Positions 1-7,516 of a stretch of 34,923 nucleotides of DNA are shown here, in pieces. The translations under genes and the position numbers were made by a program. The DNA lies in assembly GCA_016779585.1 (NCBI GenBank), contig JADHNI010000037.1, positions 1 through 34,923 on the forward strand, in the 5' to 3' direction. The number at the start of each line of letters is the position of its first letter. The stretch's first letter is position 1. Below the pieces are notes generated by a model, which had not been told where the DNA came from, made no database searches, and worked only from the letters and a program-made list of their open reading frames with translations. This stretch comes from Pseudomonadales bacterium. GTDB lineage: Bacteria > Pseudomonadota > Gammaproteobacteria > Pseudomonadales > Azotimanducaceae.

Positions 1-1065
1 GGCCACTTTTGAAAGCGGCGCCTCATCTATATCCCAGCTGTACTTCTTCGTGTTCTTTCGCCTGATGACAGGCATCACGGCATTTTTACCTGCCAGTGCG
101 AATTCAACCGCAGCCGCGCCAACTGCATAGGCCTGCTCGACGTCTGTGGCAGAAGCTATATGGCGCGCGGCCCGTTGCAGGTAGTCAGCCACTGACCAGT
201 GACACTTGTAACCATGTTCGGCCTTTATCATGTCCACCAGTGCAGGAGCTACCCCGCCCAGCTGGGTATGGCCAAACGCATCCTTGGCACCAGCATCAGC
301 CAGAAAAGTGCCATCTGCATACTGGGCACCTTCACTGGCAACCACCACACAGAAACCATACCTGTTCACTGACTCACGTACCTTCGCGAGGAACTTCGCC
401 CTGTCGAAAGCTACCTCAGGAAAAAGTATGACATGCGGGGGTGCACCGGCACTGGTCTTTGCCAAACCCGCGGCGGCAGCGATCCAGCCCGCATGGCGCC
501 CCATCACCTCCAGAACAAATACCTTGGTGGAAGATTCCGCCATGGATGCCACATCCAGGCCTGCTTCCATGGTCGAGACAGCGACATACTTGGCCACGGA
601 CCCAAACCCAGGGCAGGTATCCGTGATCGGCAGGTCGTTATCAACGGTTTTGGGAATACCGATACAGGTTATCGGGTGCCCCAAGCTGAGGCTCAATTGA
701 GATACCTTGTTGGCAGTATCCTGGCTGTCACCACCACCGTTATAGAAGAAGTATCCAATATCATGGACCTTGAAAACCTCGACCAGCCGGTTATACTCCG
801 CCTCGTTTTCTGCGAGGGATTTCAACTTGTAACGGCAGGAGCCAAAAGCACCGCTCGGCGTATGCCTGAGCGCGGCGATGGCTTTTGACGATTCCAGTGA
901 AGTATCAATCAGCTCTTCGCGCAACGCACCGAGAATGCCGTTTTTGCCAGCGTATACCTTACCCAGCTTGCGCGATTTCCTGGCGGTCTCAATCACACCG
1001 CAGGCGGTCGCATTGATTACGGCTGTGACGCCGCCCGATTGAGCGTAAAAAATGTTCTTGGACAA
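1..1065 (-). CDS. pfp: Pyrophosphate-dependent 6-phosphofructokinase (3' end beyond left edge)
   Basis: Interconverts fructose-6-phosphate and fructose-1,6-bisphosphate using PPi instead of ATP, a reversible cytosolic step of glycolysis/gluconeogenesis. 355 residues are visible and the C-terminus runs off the window. The N-terminus reads MSKNIFYAQSGGVTAVIN, the usual PFK phosphate-binding start. The motif GGGDSQDT (Asp about 113) replaces the GGDGS of ATP enzymes. PKTVDND (Lys about 139) carries the Lys that marks PPi-dependent enzymes, where ATP enzymes have Gly. The sugar-phosphate motif EVMGRHAGW is also present. The start is TTG at 1065, with AGGGAG 9 nt upstream; no ATG fits better. It lies 28 nt behind the ybdK-like gene on the same strand, so the two are probably one operon. 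The family assignment is firm; PPi specificity is inferred from the Lys. Confidence 0.92.
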   Translation of the reverse strand, partial: MSKNIFYAQSGGVTAVINATACGVIETARKSRKLGKVYAGKNGILGALREELIDTSLESSKAIAALRHTPSGAFGSCRYKLKSLAENEAEYNRLVEVFKVHDIGYFFYNGGGDSQDTANKVSQLSLSLGHPITCIGIPKTVDNDLPITDTCPGFGSVAKYVAVSTMEAGLDVASMAESSTKVFVLEVMGRHAGWIAAAAGLAKTSAGAPPHVILFPEVAFDRAKFLAKVRESVNRYGFCVVVASEGAQYADGTFLADAGAKDAFGHTQLGGVAPALVDMIKAEHGYKCHWSVADYLQRAARHIASATDVEQAYAVGAAAVEFALAGKNAVMPVIRRKNTKKYSWDIDEAPLSKVA

Positions 1066-1093
1066 GATTGGTCACTCCCTTGGTAGAGTTGGA

Positions 1094-2230
1094 CTAAAGA
1101 TTCTTGACGGTCTGTTCAATCAGCCAGTCCACAACCTGGCTTAGCGCCTGTTCATGACTGTCCCTCTGATCAAGAGCCTTGTGGTACTGCTTGATCTGGT
1201 TATGCGCACTGGTTCCATTCACCAGGATTTCCCGAAGACCCATGATTTCATCCTGGCAGCCCAGGTGATCAGCATCTTCTTCGATGAAAGCCATCAGCTC
1301 ATCCAGGAGCTCGGGAAACGGAACAACTTCACCCCGTGCCAGGTCAATCAAACCCTCGTCAAACGAGTACCTCATTGCACGCCAGCGATTCTCGTTGATC
1401 AACATACCTGCGTAAACACGCCAGCGTTGATTTTTTAACCGGGCTCGATACAGCATACGCATCAGGCACACCGTCAGGGCAACAAGACTGAGCGCGTGCT
1501 CAAGATTTGTCACCACGTCCATGATTCTTGTTTCCAGCGTTGGAAATGATGCGCTGGGCCGCAGGTCCCACCAGATCATACTGGCATCTTCAACGAGACC
1601 GGCGTTTACCAGAACACGAACATGACGTTCATATTCAGCGTAGCTGGCGAACTGTTCCGGGAGTCCCGTTCTGGGCAAGGCATCAAACACCGTGAGCCGA
1701 TATGACCTGAGCCCCGTGTCCTCACCTTCCCAGAAGGGTGATGAGCAACTCATGGCAAGCAGATGAGGCAGGAAATAACTCATCTGGTTCATGAGGTCGA
1801 TCCTGAGCTCTTCGTCCTCAATAGCAACATGGACGTGCATACCACAGATCAGCAATCGTCGCGCAGCCAGCTGCATTTGGTCAGTAAGTTCCAGGTATCT
1901 CTGCTTGGCAGTTTGCTTCTGCTCCAGCCAGCGCGCGAAAGGATGTGTTGAAACGGCAATGGGCGCGCAGCCAAACCGGCTGCTCACTTCCGCAATGGTG
2001 CCGCGCAGGCGTTCCAGGTTATTCCGGACCTCGGACAGGGAATGACAAACCGGCGTCCCTACCTCAATCTGGGCTCGCATCAGTTCAGGACTGACATGTT
2101 CCTGCAACAAACGAGAGCATTCCTGCATGAGCTGGGCTGGCGGGTCACTGACAAGGTCCCGGCTCTCCAGATCAACCAACAGGTATTCTTCTTCTACGCC
2201 AAGCGTAAATGCGGGTTCACTGATGTGCAT
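1094..2230 (-). CDS. ybdK: YbdK-type carboxylate-amine ligase (GCS2 family)
   Basis: A cytosolic ATP-dependent ligase related to plant/proteobacterial glutamate-cysteine ligase (GCS2). E. coli YbdK has weak gamma-glutamylcysteine ligase activity and its real substrate is unsettled. The 378-residue product matches the usual ~370. Family marks visible in order: GVEEEYLLVD at residues 11-20, STHPFARW, GMHVHVAIED, WWDLRPSASFPTLETRIMD and ENRWRAMRY. The frame stays open upstream to 2404, but that extension (MASTPGTSNQ...) overlaps the divergent gene and has no family resemblance. I therefore start at the ATG at 2230, immediately before HISEPAFTLG. Likely co-transcribed with pfp downstream and divergent from the aspartoacylase-like gene, with a 94-nt shared promoter region. 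Confidence 0.9.
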   Translation of the reverse strand: MHISEPAFTLGVEEEYLLVDLESRDLVSDPPAQLMQECSRLLQEHVSPELMRAQIEVGTPVCHSLSEVRNNLERLRGTIAEVSSRFGCAPIAVSTHPFARWLEQKQTAKQRYLELTDQMQLAARRLLICGMHVHVAIEDEELRIDLMNQMSYFLPHLLAMSCSSPFWEGEDTGLRSYRLTVFDALPRTGLPEQFASYAEYERHVRVLVNAGLVEDASMIWWDLRPSASFPTLETRIMDVVTNLEHALSLVALTVCLMRMLYRARLKNQRWRVYAGMLINENRWRAMRYSFDEGLIDLARGEVVPFPELLDELMAFIEEDADHLGCQDEIMGLREILVNGTSAHNQIKQYHKALDQRDSHEQALSQVVDWLIEQTVKNL

Positions 2231-2324
2231 CGCTATATAATACCGCTCTTTGCCGTTCAGGTTGCTGTTACAGTTGGTCCAGACACAATCTTCCATCAGG
2301 AAACTGCCTACCCCCGACGCTTCG

Positions 2325-3293
2325 ATGCTCGGGAAAGATGTCGGCGAGTTTCTGAAAAACCTTGCCGGTCCCGCCTGGTTCGAAGTTCCAGGCGTCGACG
2401 CCAACAGGCGACGGGCTGTCGTTACCCTGCTTCATGGCAACGAGCCGTCAGGTATCAAAGCCATCCACCACCTGCTGAAAGATAACGTCCAGCCCGCCAC
2501 CAATCTCGGTATCCTGGTCGCCTCCGTGGATGCGGCACTGCACAGCCCGCTGCTTTCACACCGTTACATCCCGGGCGAACGAGACCTGAATCGTTGCTTC
2601 GGGCTGACTGACGGGACTCACCAGGCAGAACTTGCCGAGGGAATCCTGGCGATGCTTGGGGAATATGCGCCCGAGGCTATAGTCGATACGCACAATACCT
2701 CTTCTCACAGTGAGCCATTTTGTGTTGCCGTCAAAACAGATGAGCAAACCCGCCGGCTGGCTAGCCTATTCACCGACCATCTGATCATCATTCACCAGAA
2801 ACTTGGCACCCTGTTGGAATATGTACCCCCTGATATACCCACCGTCACAGTGGAGTTCGGCGCGTTCATGGACCCGGATGCAGACTGGCTCGCTCGTGAA
2901 ACACTACACAGATTTGTCATGATGCGGGACCTGGGTCACGCAGAGGCTTTCCCCGTGAACCTATTGGATTCACCTTTGCGACTGGAAACGGAACGCCACC
3001 TGACAGTGACCTATTCAAGCTCTGTCGACGAAAATGCTGACCTGACCATGATAAACAGCATCGACCAGTTCAATTTTCGTACCCTGCAGGCAGGCCAGGT
3101 TCTGGGATGGTTTGGCCGAAGCCAGCACGGCGACCTGGTAGCACGTGATCGGGATGGCAACGATCAGTTCAACCGATACTTCGACCAGACCGACGGCCTG
3201 TTGCGGACACGTGAAGCCATGACCCTGTTCATGGCCACCACCGATCCAGTTGTGGCCAATACCGACTGCCTGCTCTATTTTAATCCTGCCTAG
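2325..3293 (+). CDS. Succinylglutamate desuccinylase/aspartoacylase-family metallohydrolase
   Basis: A zinc-dependent deacylase of the M14-like AstE/AspA family, probably cleaving an N-acyl amino acid or related amide. The 322 residues equal the usual AstE length. Zinc and substrate motifs: LLHGNEPSG (His37, Glu40), the arginine/asparagine motif ERDLNRCF (residues 85-92), DTHNTSSHSEP (His123, third zinc ligand) and TVEFGAF with the catalytic Glu177. The start is the ATG at 2325; a TTG at 2250 would add 25 residues with no family resemblance. No Shine-Dalgarno stands out. No arginine succinyltransferase pathway genes are nearby, so AstE function itself is not supported. Divergence from the YbdK-like ligase makes a shared amino-acid amide substrate conceivable, but this is inference. 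Confidence 0.85.
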   Translation: MLGKDVGEFLKNLAGPAWFEVPGVDANRRRAVVTLLHGNEPSGIKAIHHLLKDNVQPATNLGILVASVDAALHSPLLSHRYIPGERDLNRCFGLTDGTHQAELAEGILAMLGEYAPEAIVDTHNTSSHSEPFCVAVKTDEQTRRLASLFTDHLIIIHQKLGTLLEYVPPDIPTVTVEFGAFMDPDADWLARETLHRFVMMRDLGHAEAFPVNLLDSPLRLETERHLTVTYSSSVDENADLTMINSIDQFNFRTLQAGQVLGWFGRSQHGDLVARDRDGNDQFNRYFDQTDGLLRTREAMTLFMATTDPVVANTDCLLYFNPA

Positions 3294-3306
3294 TGGATTC
3301 GTTATC

Positions 3307-3756
3307 CTATTGGATACGCACCGCCAGCACATCACAACCGGCGCCATGCAGTACAGAGTTTGCCGTGGAGCCCAGCAGCAACTGCAAGCCTGACTGACCA
3401 TGTGTGCCAAGTACAATCAGGTCAAAATTTTCCTGCTCACACAATTCATGAATGCGTGTGGAAGGCCGGCCTTCTAGCAGGTGAGTCTGTTCTTCCTTCA
3501 ATTTGAGGGAAGCTGCAGTTTCATTTATCTTTTTCACGCTTTCTTTCCGGATACTGGCTTCCAGCGCGTAAACCTGGTCACCCCAGCTGACGCCGTCAGC
3601 GGCATAGGCCATGCCTAGAGGCTCATTAACGTGAACGATGTGCAGTTCAGCACCGTAAAGCTCCTGCATATCGGTAGCCACATCAATCACGGATTGATTG
3701 TCTTCATGAAAATCCAGGGCTAAAAGGATTTTTTGATATCGTTTTGCCTTTGCCAT
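3307..3756 (-). CDS. Universal stress protein, single domain
   Basis: A 149-residue cytosolic UspA-fold protein. It begins KILLALDFHEDN (the typical first strand and Asp) and ends with the nucleotide-binding signature GTHGQSGLQLLLGSTANSVL, matching the G-2x-G-9x-G(S/T) pattern of ATP-binding Usps. Usps promote survival under starvation, oxygen limitation or envelope stress. The ATG at 3756 has GAGGT just upstream. It lies 18 nt downstream of the tandem Usp gene, so both should be read from the promoter near 4676-4724. The 3' end faces the aspartoacylase-like gene across only 13 nt. Confidence 0.93.
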   Translation of the reverse strand: MAKAKRYQKILLALDFHEDNQSVIDVATDMQELYGAELHIVHVNEPLGMAYAADGVSWGDQVYALEASIRKESVKKINETAASLKLKEEQTHLLEGRPSTRIHELCEQENFDLIVLGTHGQSGLQLLLGSTANSVLHGAGCDVLAVRIQ

Positions 3757-3774
3757 ATTTACCTCAAGGTTGGG

Positions 3775-4653
3775 TTAGTTTTTCGGTCGCAGCAACAGCG
3801 CATCACAATCCAGGAAATCGAGCACTTTCTCTGTAACGCTCCCGATAAACACATCGGTAACAATGCTCCTGGAAATAGCACCGACAATCACGAGATCTGC
3901 ATCCAGGTCTTCTTCCAGTTTTTTCATCGCATATTCCGGCGCTTCATCAACCAGCAGTGAGTGGGTATCGGTCAGGCCATATTCCTGCGTCAGTTCGTTG
4001 AACGCCGCACGATGCTGGGTCTCTGCATCCGCCGGGTAGACACCCGACAATGGAAACTGCCCATAGGCGTGCGCGGCATACAGATCACCGCCGGTCTTGT
4101 CCGCAAGCATCTTCCCGGTATCGAGGATTCGATGATCAAGCCCACTGGGCTTATGGCGACCATGCATCGGGTCAACACCCGCGAGGATCACCGGCTTTTC
4201 TTTCCAGGACTTCTCTTTCACCACCAGCAGGGGCGCTGTGCAGTGGCGGGCGAGTTGCCAGTCATCATTGGTCAGAACTGCACGCGATAAGGCGGCATGT
4301 TTCCTTGCGTGATGAACGACGAGGTCAGGCTGGTATTTCTCGACAACATCCTGAATCGCCCGGTACCTGGGATGCGACCAGATTGCCTCAGTGATGACTG
4401 TCAGCCCCCCTTCACGAAGAGGCTCAGCGAGCACCTCTAGAAGTTCTTTTCTCTCATCGAGGTATTCCTTACGCAGACCAGGAAGTTCCGCTTCCGAAAA
4501 ATAGTAGCCTTCAACGAGATACTGGCTGTAATCACAGGCGATCAGCATGAGTTCAAAATCCATGTACCTGGCGAGGTACTTCACCCGCTCCAGCGCAGGC
4601 TGACTCTCTGCCCCTGGCTCTACAATGGCTACCACTCGATTGATGTCGTTCAC
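3775..4653 (-). CDS. Tandem-domain universal stress protein (UspE-like)
   Basis: A 292-residue protein with two Usp folds. The first half (NRVVAIVEPGAES, about residues 4-145) has a degenerate nucleotide site. The second (KPVILAGVDPMHG, about 152-292) ends GAISRSIVTDVFIGSVTEKV, resembling the G-2x-G-9x-GS site but with Ser for the second Gly. E. coli UspE has the same two-domain plan and its gene neighbours fnr; here fnr lies about 4 kb away. The start is GTG at 4653 with a near-perfect AGGAGG 7 nt upstream. It is the first gene of the usp pair and sits behind an Fnr-type class II promoter. Confidence 0.9.
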   Translation of the reverse strand: MNDINRVVAIVEPGAESQPALERVKYLARYMDFELMLIACDYSQYLVEGYYFSEAELPGLRKEYLDERKELLEVLAEPLREGGLTVITEAIWSHPRYRAIQDVVEKYQPDLVVHHARKHAALSRAVLTNDDWQLARHCTAPLLVVKEKSWKEKPVILAGVDPMHGRHKPSGLDHRILDTGKMLADKTGGDLYAAHAYGQFPLSGVYPADAETQHRAAFNELTQEYGLTDTHSLLVDEAPEYAMKKLEEDLDADLVIVGAISRSIVTDVFIGSVTEKVLDFLDCDALLLRPKN

Positions 4654-4682
4654 GGCACGACCTCCTCTGAAACCCGGTAAAA

Positions 4683-4724
4683 AATATACGAGTCCTCAGT
4701 TTACCAGACAATGACCCCGGTCAA
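4683..4724 (-). promoter_or_regulatory. Predicted Fnr-activated class II promoter of the usp pair
   Basis: Read on the minus strand, the sequence has TTGAC-CGGG-GTCAT (4724-4711), an Fnr/Anr-type box with intact TGA-N6-TCA cores. Exactly 22 nt follow, then the hexamer TATATT (4688-4683), five of six matches to the sigma-70 -10. This centres the box 41.5 bp upstream of a predicted transcription start near 4676, the standard class II Fnr geometry. AGGAGG at 4666-4661 and the GTG at 4653 follow. Fnr control is inferred from the box and from fnr being nearby. Confidence 0.65.
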
Positions 4725-4768
4725 TCTTTCCAGCACCAAAATTCGCGTTAATTTTTATGAAATTTTCT

Positions 4769-4797
4769 CTTGAACATCACCTGGCCGGACCTATTTA
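4769..4797 (+). promoter_or_regulatory. Predicted sigma-32 (heat-shock) promoter of the hsp20 pair
   Basis: CTTGAA at 4769-4774 matches the RpoH -35 core. After 14 nt, ACCTATTTA at 4789-4797 resembles the CCCCATnTA -10 (seven of nine positions counting the free one). Spacing is normal for RpoH. The predicted start near 4804 leaves about 30 nt before the ATG at 4835, with AAGGAGA between. Heat-shock control also fits the two Hsp20 products. Confidence 0.6.
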
Positions 4798-4834
4798 GAA
4801 CATAACGAGTCCTAACAAAGGAAGGAGATTACAC

Positions 4835-5269
4835 ATGAACTATCGCGTTTCACCATTCAACGCCCTGAACCAGATCAAAAGGGAGCTGAACCGATTTTTT
4901 GATGACCGGCCACCGGGCCAGTACACAGAGGGTGCCAACTGGTCCCCGCAGGTAGACATCTCGGAGACTGAGCAGTCATTTGTGGTGACAGCAGACATGC
5001 CCGGCGTAAAACCCGAGAACATGGAAATCAGCCTCCACCAGGGTGTACTGACGATCAGGGGTGAACGGAATACCGATAACGAAGTCACGGAGTCCAATTT
5101 CACCCGGCGTGAACGCATTCGGGGTACCTTTTACCGTCAGTTCAATCTACCTGAAACTGCTGACGAGGAGACTGTTTCTGCCAAATCCAATAACGGCGTT
5201 CTTGAGATAACCATCCCCAAGGCGCAGAAAGCCAAACCCATCAGCATTACTGTTGAAGGGGAAGATTAA
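4835..5269 (+). CDS. Hsp20/alpha-crystallin small heat-shock protein
   Basis: An ATP-independent holdase that binds unfolding proteins as large oligomers in the cytosol. The 144 residues divide into a short N-arm (1-38) with FNALNQIKRELNRFFDD, an alpha-crystallin domain (about 39-135) with WSPQVDISETE, VTADMPGVKPENMEI and GVLTIRGER, then the strand NGVLEITIPK. The C-terminal tail contains ISITV, the I-x-I/V oligomerisation motif. Strong Shine-Dalgarno AAGGAGA sits 7 nt before ATG 4835. It is first of two hsp20 genes behind the sigma-32-type promoter; the next gene starts 13 nt after its stop. Confidence 0.95.
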   Translation: MNYRVSPFNALNQIKRELNRFFDDRPPGQYTEGANWSPQVDISETEQSFVVTADMPGVKPENMEISLHQGVLTIRGERNTDNEVTESNFTRRERIRGTFYRQFNLPETADEETVSAKSNNGVLEITIPKAQKAKPISITVEGED

Positions 5270-5282
5270 AGAGGAAATGCAT

Positions 5283-5753
5283 ATGGCAACTTTTGACAAA
5301 CTTGGTGAGACCGTCCGGGAATCCTGGGACACGCTCGCTGAAGGCTGGCAGGATCTCTGGAACAAGGCCAGAAACGCGATCACCCGATTCACACCGGCCA
5401 GTGAAAGTGATCAGACATTTGGGAATCGCTGGGGTTTGCTGAGTGCGGAGCTGCATGAGACCCGTGACGGTGTCACGGTGGAAATCGAAGCACCAGGACT
5501 TGGTAAAGATGATTTCACGATCTTCGTTTCCGGGCAGACACTCGTCGTTCGTGGCACACGACAAGCCAGCAGTGAACGAAAGGAAGGTCACTACCATATT
5601 ACAGAACGAGCCTATGGCAGATTCGAGCGAACTTTCCCACTGCCCATCGAAGTTGATGAAGCCCGCACCAGCGCCTCATACCGGCGTGGCGTTCTACGAA
5701 TTGAGCTGCCTAAATCTGAGAAGGCGCAGCCAAGAATCGTTTCGGTCAACTAA
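5283..5753 (+). CDS. Second Hsp20-family small heat-shock protein
   Basis: A 156-residue Hsp20 relative with a longer N-arm (1-50, rich in Trp: ESWDTLAEGWQDLWNKARN) and an alpha-crystallin domain (about 55-150). Recognisable parts are GVTVEIEAPGLGKDDFTI, RERAYG-like ITERAYGRFERTFPLP, and YRRGVLRIELPK. The tail ends RIVSV, a weak I-x-I/V motif. The ATG at 5283 is preceded by GAGGAAA (5271-5277); the in-frame upstream starts at 5253 and 5277 lack spacing and resemblance. The N-arm and tail differ from the first Hsp20, so it may co-assemble with it or bind other clients. Transcription should end at the hairpin at 5765-5797. Confidence 0.92.
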   Translation: MATFDKLGETVRESWDTLAEGWQDLWNKARNAITRFTPASESDQTFGNRWGLLSAELHETRDGVTVEIEAPGLGKDDFTIFVSGQTLVVRGTRQASSERKEGHYHITERAYGRFERTFPLPIEVDEARTSASYRRGVLRIELPKSEKAQPRIVSVN

Positions 5754-5764
5754 CCGATAACATC

Positions 5765-5799
5765 GGTCCTGGCGGCAACCCGCCGCTAGGACCACTTTT
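5765..5799 (+). terminator. Rho-independent terminator after the hsp20 pair
   Basis: A 12-bp stem (5765-5776 with 5782-5793, one G-T pair, 5-nt loop AACCC) is followed by ACTTTTCC. It ends the hsp20 transcript. The hairpin also contains the stop codon of the convergent nadE (5786-5788), so nadE's 3' end is folded into the same element. Confidence 0.8.
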
Positions 5800-7516
5800 C
5801 CACGATAGGGATCCGGCGACCGATACCAAAAGCCACCTTGGACACCTTGGTGCCCGGGCAGGTTTGCCTTCGCTTGTATTCCATCCTGCCAATCAGGGAC
5901 ACAATCCTCTGGTAATCCTGTTCGGCACCGCTTTTTGCCAGCCACGCCCGGAACACATCTTCGTCGCCGGTAACTGCGGAAAGCTCTATTGAAGCGACCC
6001 AGTCGCGAAACCTTTCAATATTCGTCACATACTCTTCCACATAGGCAAGCACAATGGGATCGAGTATCGCGTAAGGCATCAGGCTCGCCTCGTCAGTCTG
6101 TCCCTCTGCCAGCTCTGCCGAGGGCGGCTTTTTCCAGATATTGTCAGGAACTCTCGGGTCCTCCTTTGCCAGCTGCATCACCTGAAACTTGTAGAGGTCC
6201 TTAATCGGCGCGTAAGAAAAGTTCATGTCAAAGTGCGTGTAGTAGCCGCACCCCGCTTCCGTTTTGTTTCCCGTTGAAAGGGGCATGGCACCGTAGGCAT
6301 TACTGAAGTGCATAAGGTACACATCCCGCAGGCGTGCCTGGATGTTCTCATCTGCCACGTGGCTGTAGCCGCCCGAAGAGATCCTGCGATGAACAACATT
6401 GTCGTCATCATCGTGTACCTGGTAAGACCGGTTCAGCTCGGTAACCAGCGTTTCATGGTCAATCGGCATTTCATAGTCCCAGCACCCAAGCTGGTCGTGC
6501 AGCAGCCTGGCGTCGTCCCGTGAATGTTCGCTGCTGAAGACAGAGGGCATCCTGATCGCGTGAACATTTTTCGGGCCCATGGCCTCACAAGCCAGCATGC
6601 AGACAACCGCGCTGTCTACTCCACCGCTTGAGGCCAGAACAACCTGGTCAAACCCTGACTTGCGGGTGTAGTCACGAAGCCCCAGCACCAGGAGGTCCTT
6701 TAGCGGCACGGGTGTCTCACGCACTGCCTCATCAACGGTCCTCGATGGCGCAGCCGCAAGATCCACAACCGGGTAGGAATCCTCGAACAGCACATTACTC
6801 AGAAACAGAACCTCACCGTGCCTGGCGACAAAACTCTGGCCGTCAAACACCAGTTCATCCTGCCCACCCACCTGGTTGACATAAATGACCGTGAGACCCT
6901 TTTCTGTCGCTGGCGTGATATGCGCCATCCGCTGTACACACTTACCATGAACAAACGGCGAGCTGTTCAGGGAAACCAGGACATCGACACCCGCCTCCTT
7001 GTACTGCTCCAGTGGATTGTTTTCATAGTTATAGTCGTCAGCGCCTTTGTCGTTCCAGAGATCTTCGCAGATGGCGACACCGACCCGCAGCCCACGGAGC
7101 TCAAAAATGCAGGTGTGCGAGCCAGCCTCAAAGTAGCGGAGTTCATCGAACACATCGTAAAAAGGAAGCAGCTGCTTCTGGTACTCGCAAACAAGCACCC
7201 CATCCGCTATGACACATGCCATGTTCGTGAAGGGTTTTCCGATCCCCGTGTTTCGACCCACATAACCAACAACAATGTGCAGACCGGCGTACCTGGTCGA
7301 TTCGTCCATCACTCGCTGCAACACTGCCAGGTTCCTGCCGATAAAGTCGGGGTTATAGAGCAGGTCCTGGCTCAGGTATCCTGGTATGGTCAACTCAGGA
7401 AACACCACCAGGTCAGCACCGGCCTGGCTGGCCGCCTGCATACCAGCGATGATCCCGCCAAGGTTCTGATCAAAGTCGCCCGGTGTCGTGTTGATCTGGG
7501 CCAGACAGACTTTCAC
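5786..7516 (-). CDS. nadE: Glutamine-dependent NAD+ synthetase
   Basis: Makes NAD+ from deamido-NAD+, ATP and glutamine, the last step of NAD biosynthesis. The 576 residues carry both domains of the long form. The N-terminal nitrilase-type glutaminase (about 1-270) has the catalytic triad visible as Glu41 (FPELTIPGY), Lys114 (EYQKQLLP) and Cys150 (VAICEDLW). The C-terminal synthetase (about 275-576) has the P-loop SSGGVDS at 296-302, then STGNKTE and KDLYKFQV. The ATG at 7516 overlaps the ctaA stop by 4 bp (ATGA), so translation is probably coupled and the two form one minus-strand operon. It ends inside the shared terminator hairpin. Confidence 0.96.
   Translation of the reverse strand: MKVCLAQINTTPGDFDQNLGGIIAGMQAASQAGADLVVFPELTIPGYLSQDLLYNPDFIGRNLAVLQRVMDESTRYAGLHIVVGYVGRNTGIGKPFTNMACVIADGVLVCEYQKQLLPFYDVFDELRYFEAGSHTCIFELRGLRVGVAICEDLWNDKGADDYNYENNPLEQYKEAGVDVLVSLNSSPFVHGKCVQRMAHITPATEKGLTVIYVNQVGGQDELVFDGQSFVARHGEVLFLSNVLFEDSYPVVDLAAAPSRTVDEAVRETPVPLKDLLVLGLRDYTRKSGFDQVVLASSGGVDSAVVCMLACEAMGPKNVHAIRMPSVFSSEHSRDDARLLHDQLGCWDYEMPIDHETLVTELNRSYQVHDDDDNVVHRRISSGGYSHVADENIQARLRDVYLMHFSNAYGAMPLSTGNKTEAGCGYYTHFDMNFSYAPIKDLYKFQVMQLAKEDPRVPDNIWKKPPSAELAEGQTDEASLMPYAILDPIVLAYVEEYVTNIERFRDWVASIELSAVTGDEDVFRAWLAKSGAEQDYQRIVSLIGRMEYKRRQTCPGTKVSKVAFGIGRRIPIVEKWS

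Noticed and set aside
2231..2404. Longer N-terminus for the YbdK-type ligase
   Set aside because: The extra 58 residues do not resemble the family, which begins at HISEPAFTLG, and they would overlap the divergent gene.
3300..3318. TATCC-TATT-GGATA hairpin between the aspartoacylase-like gene and usp
   Set aside because: Only 5-7 bp with a bulge and no T run on either strand; too weak to call a terminator.
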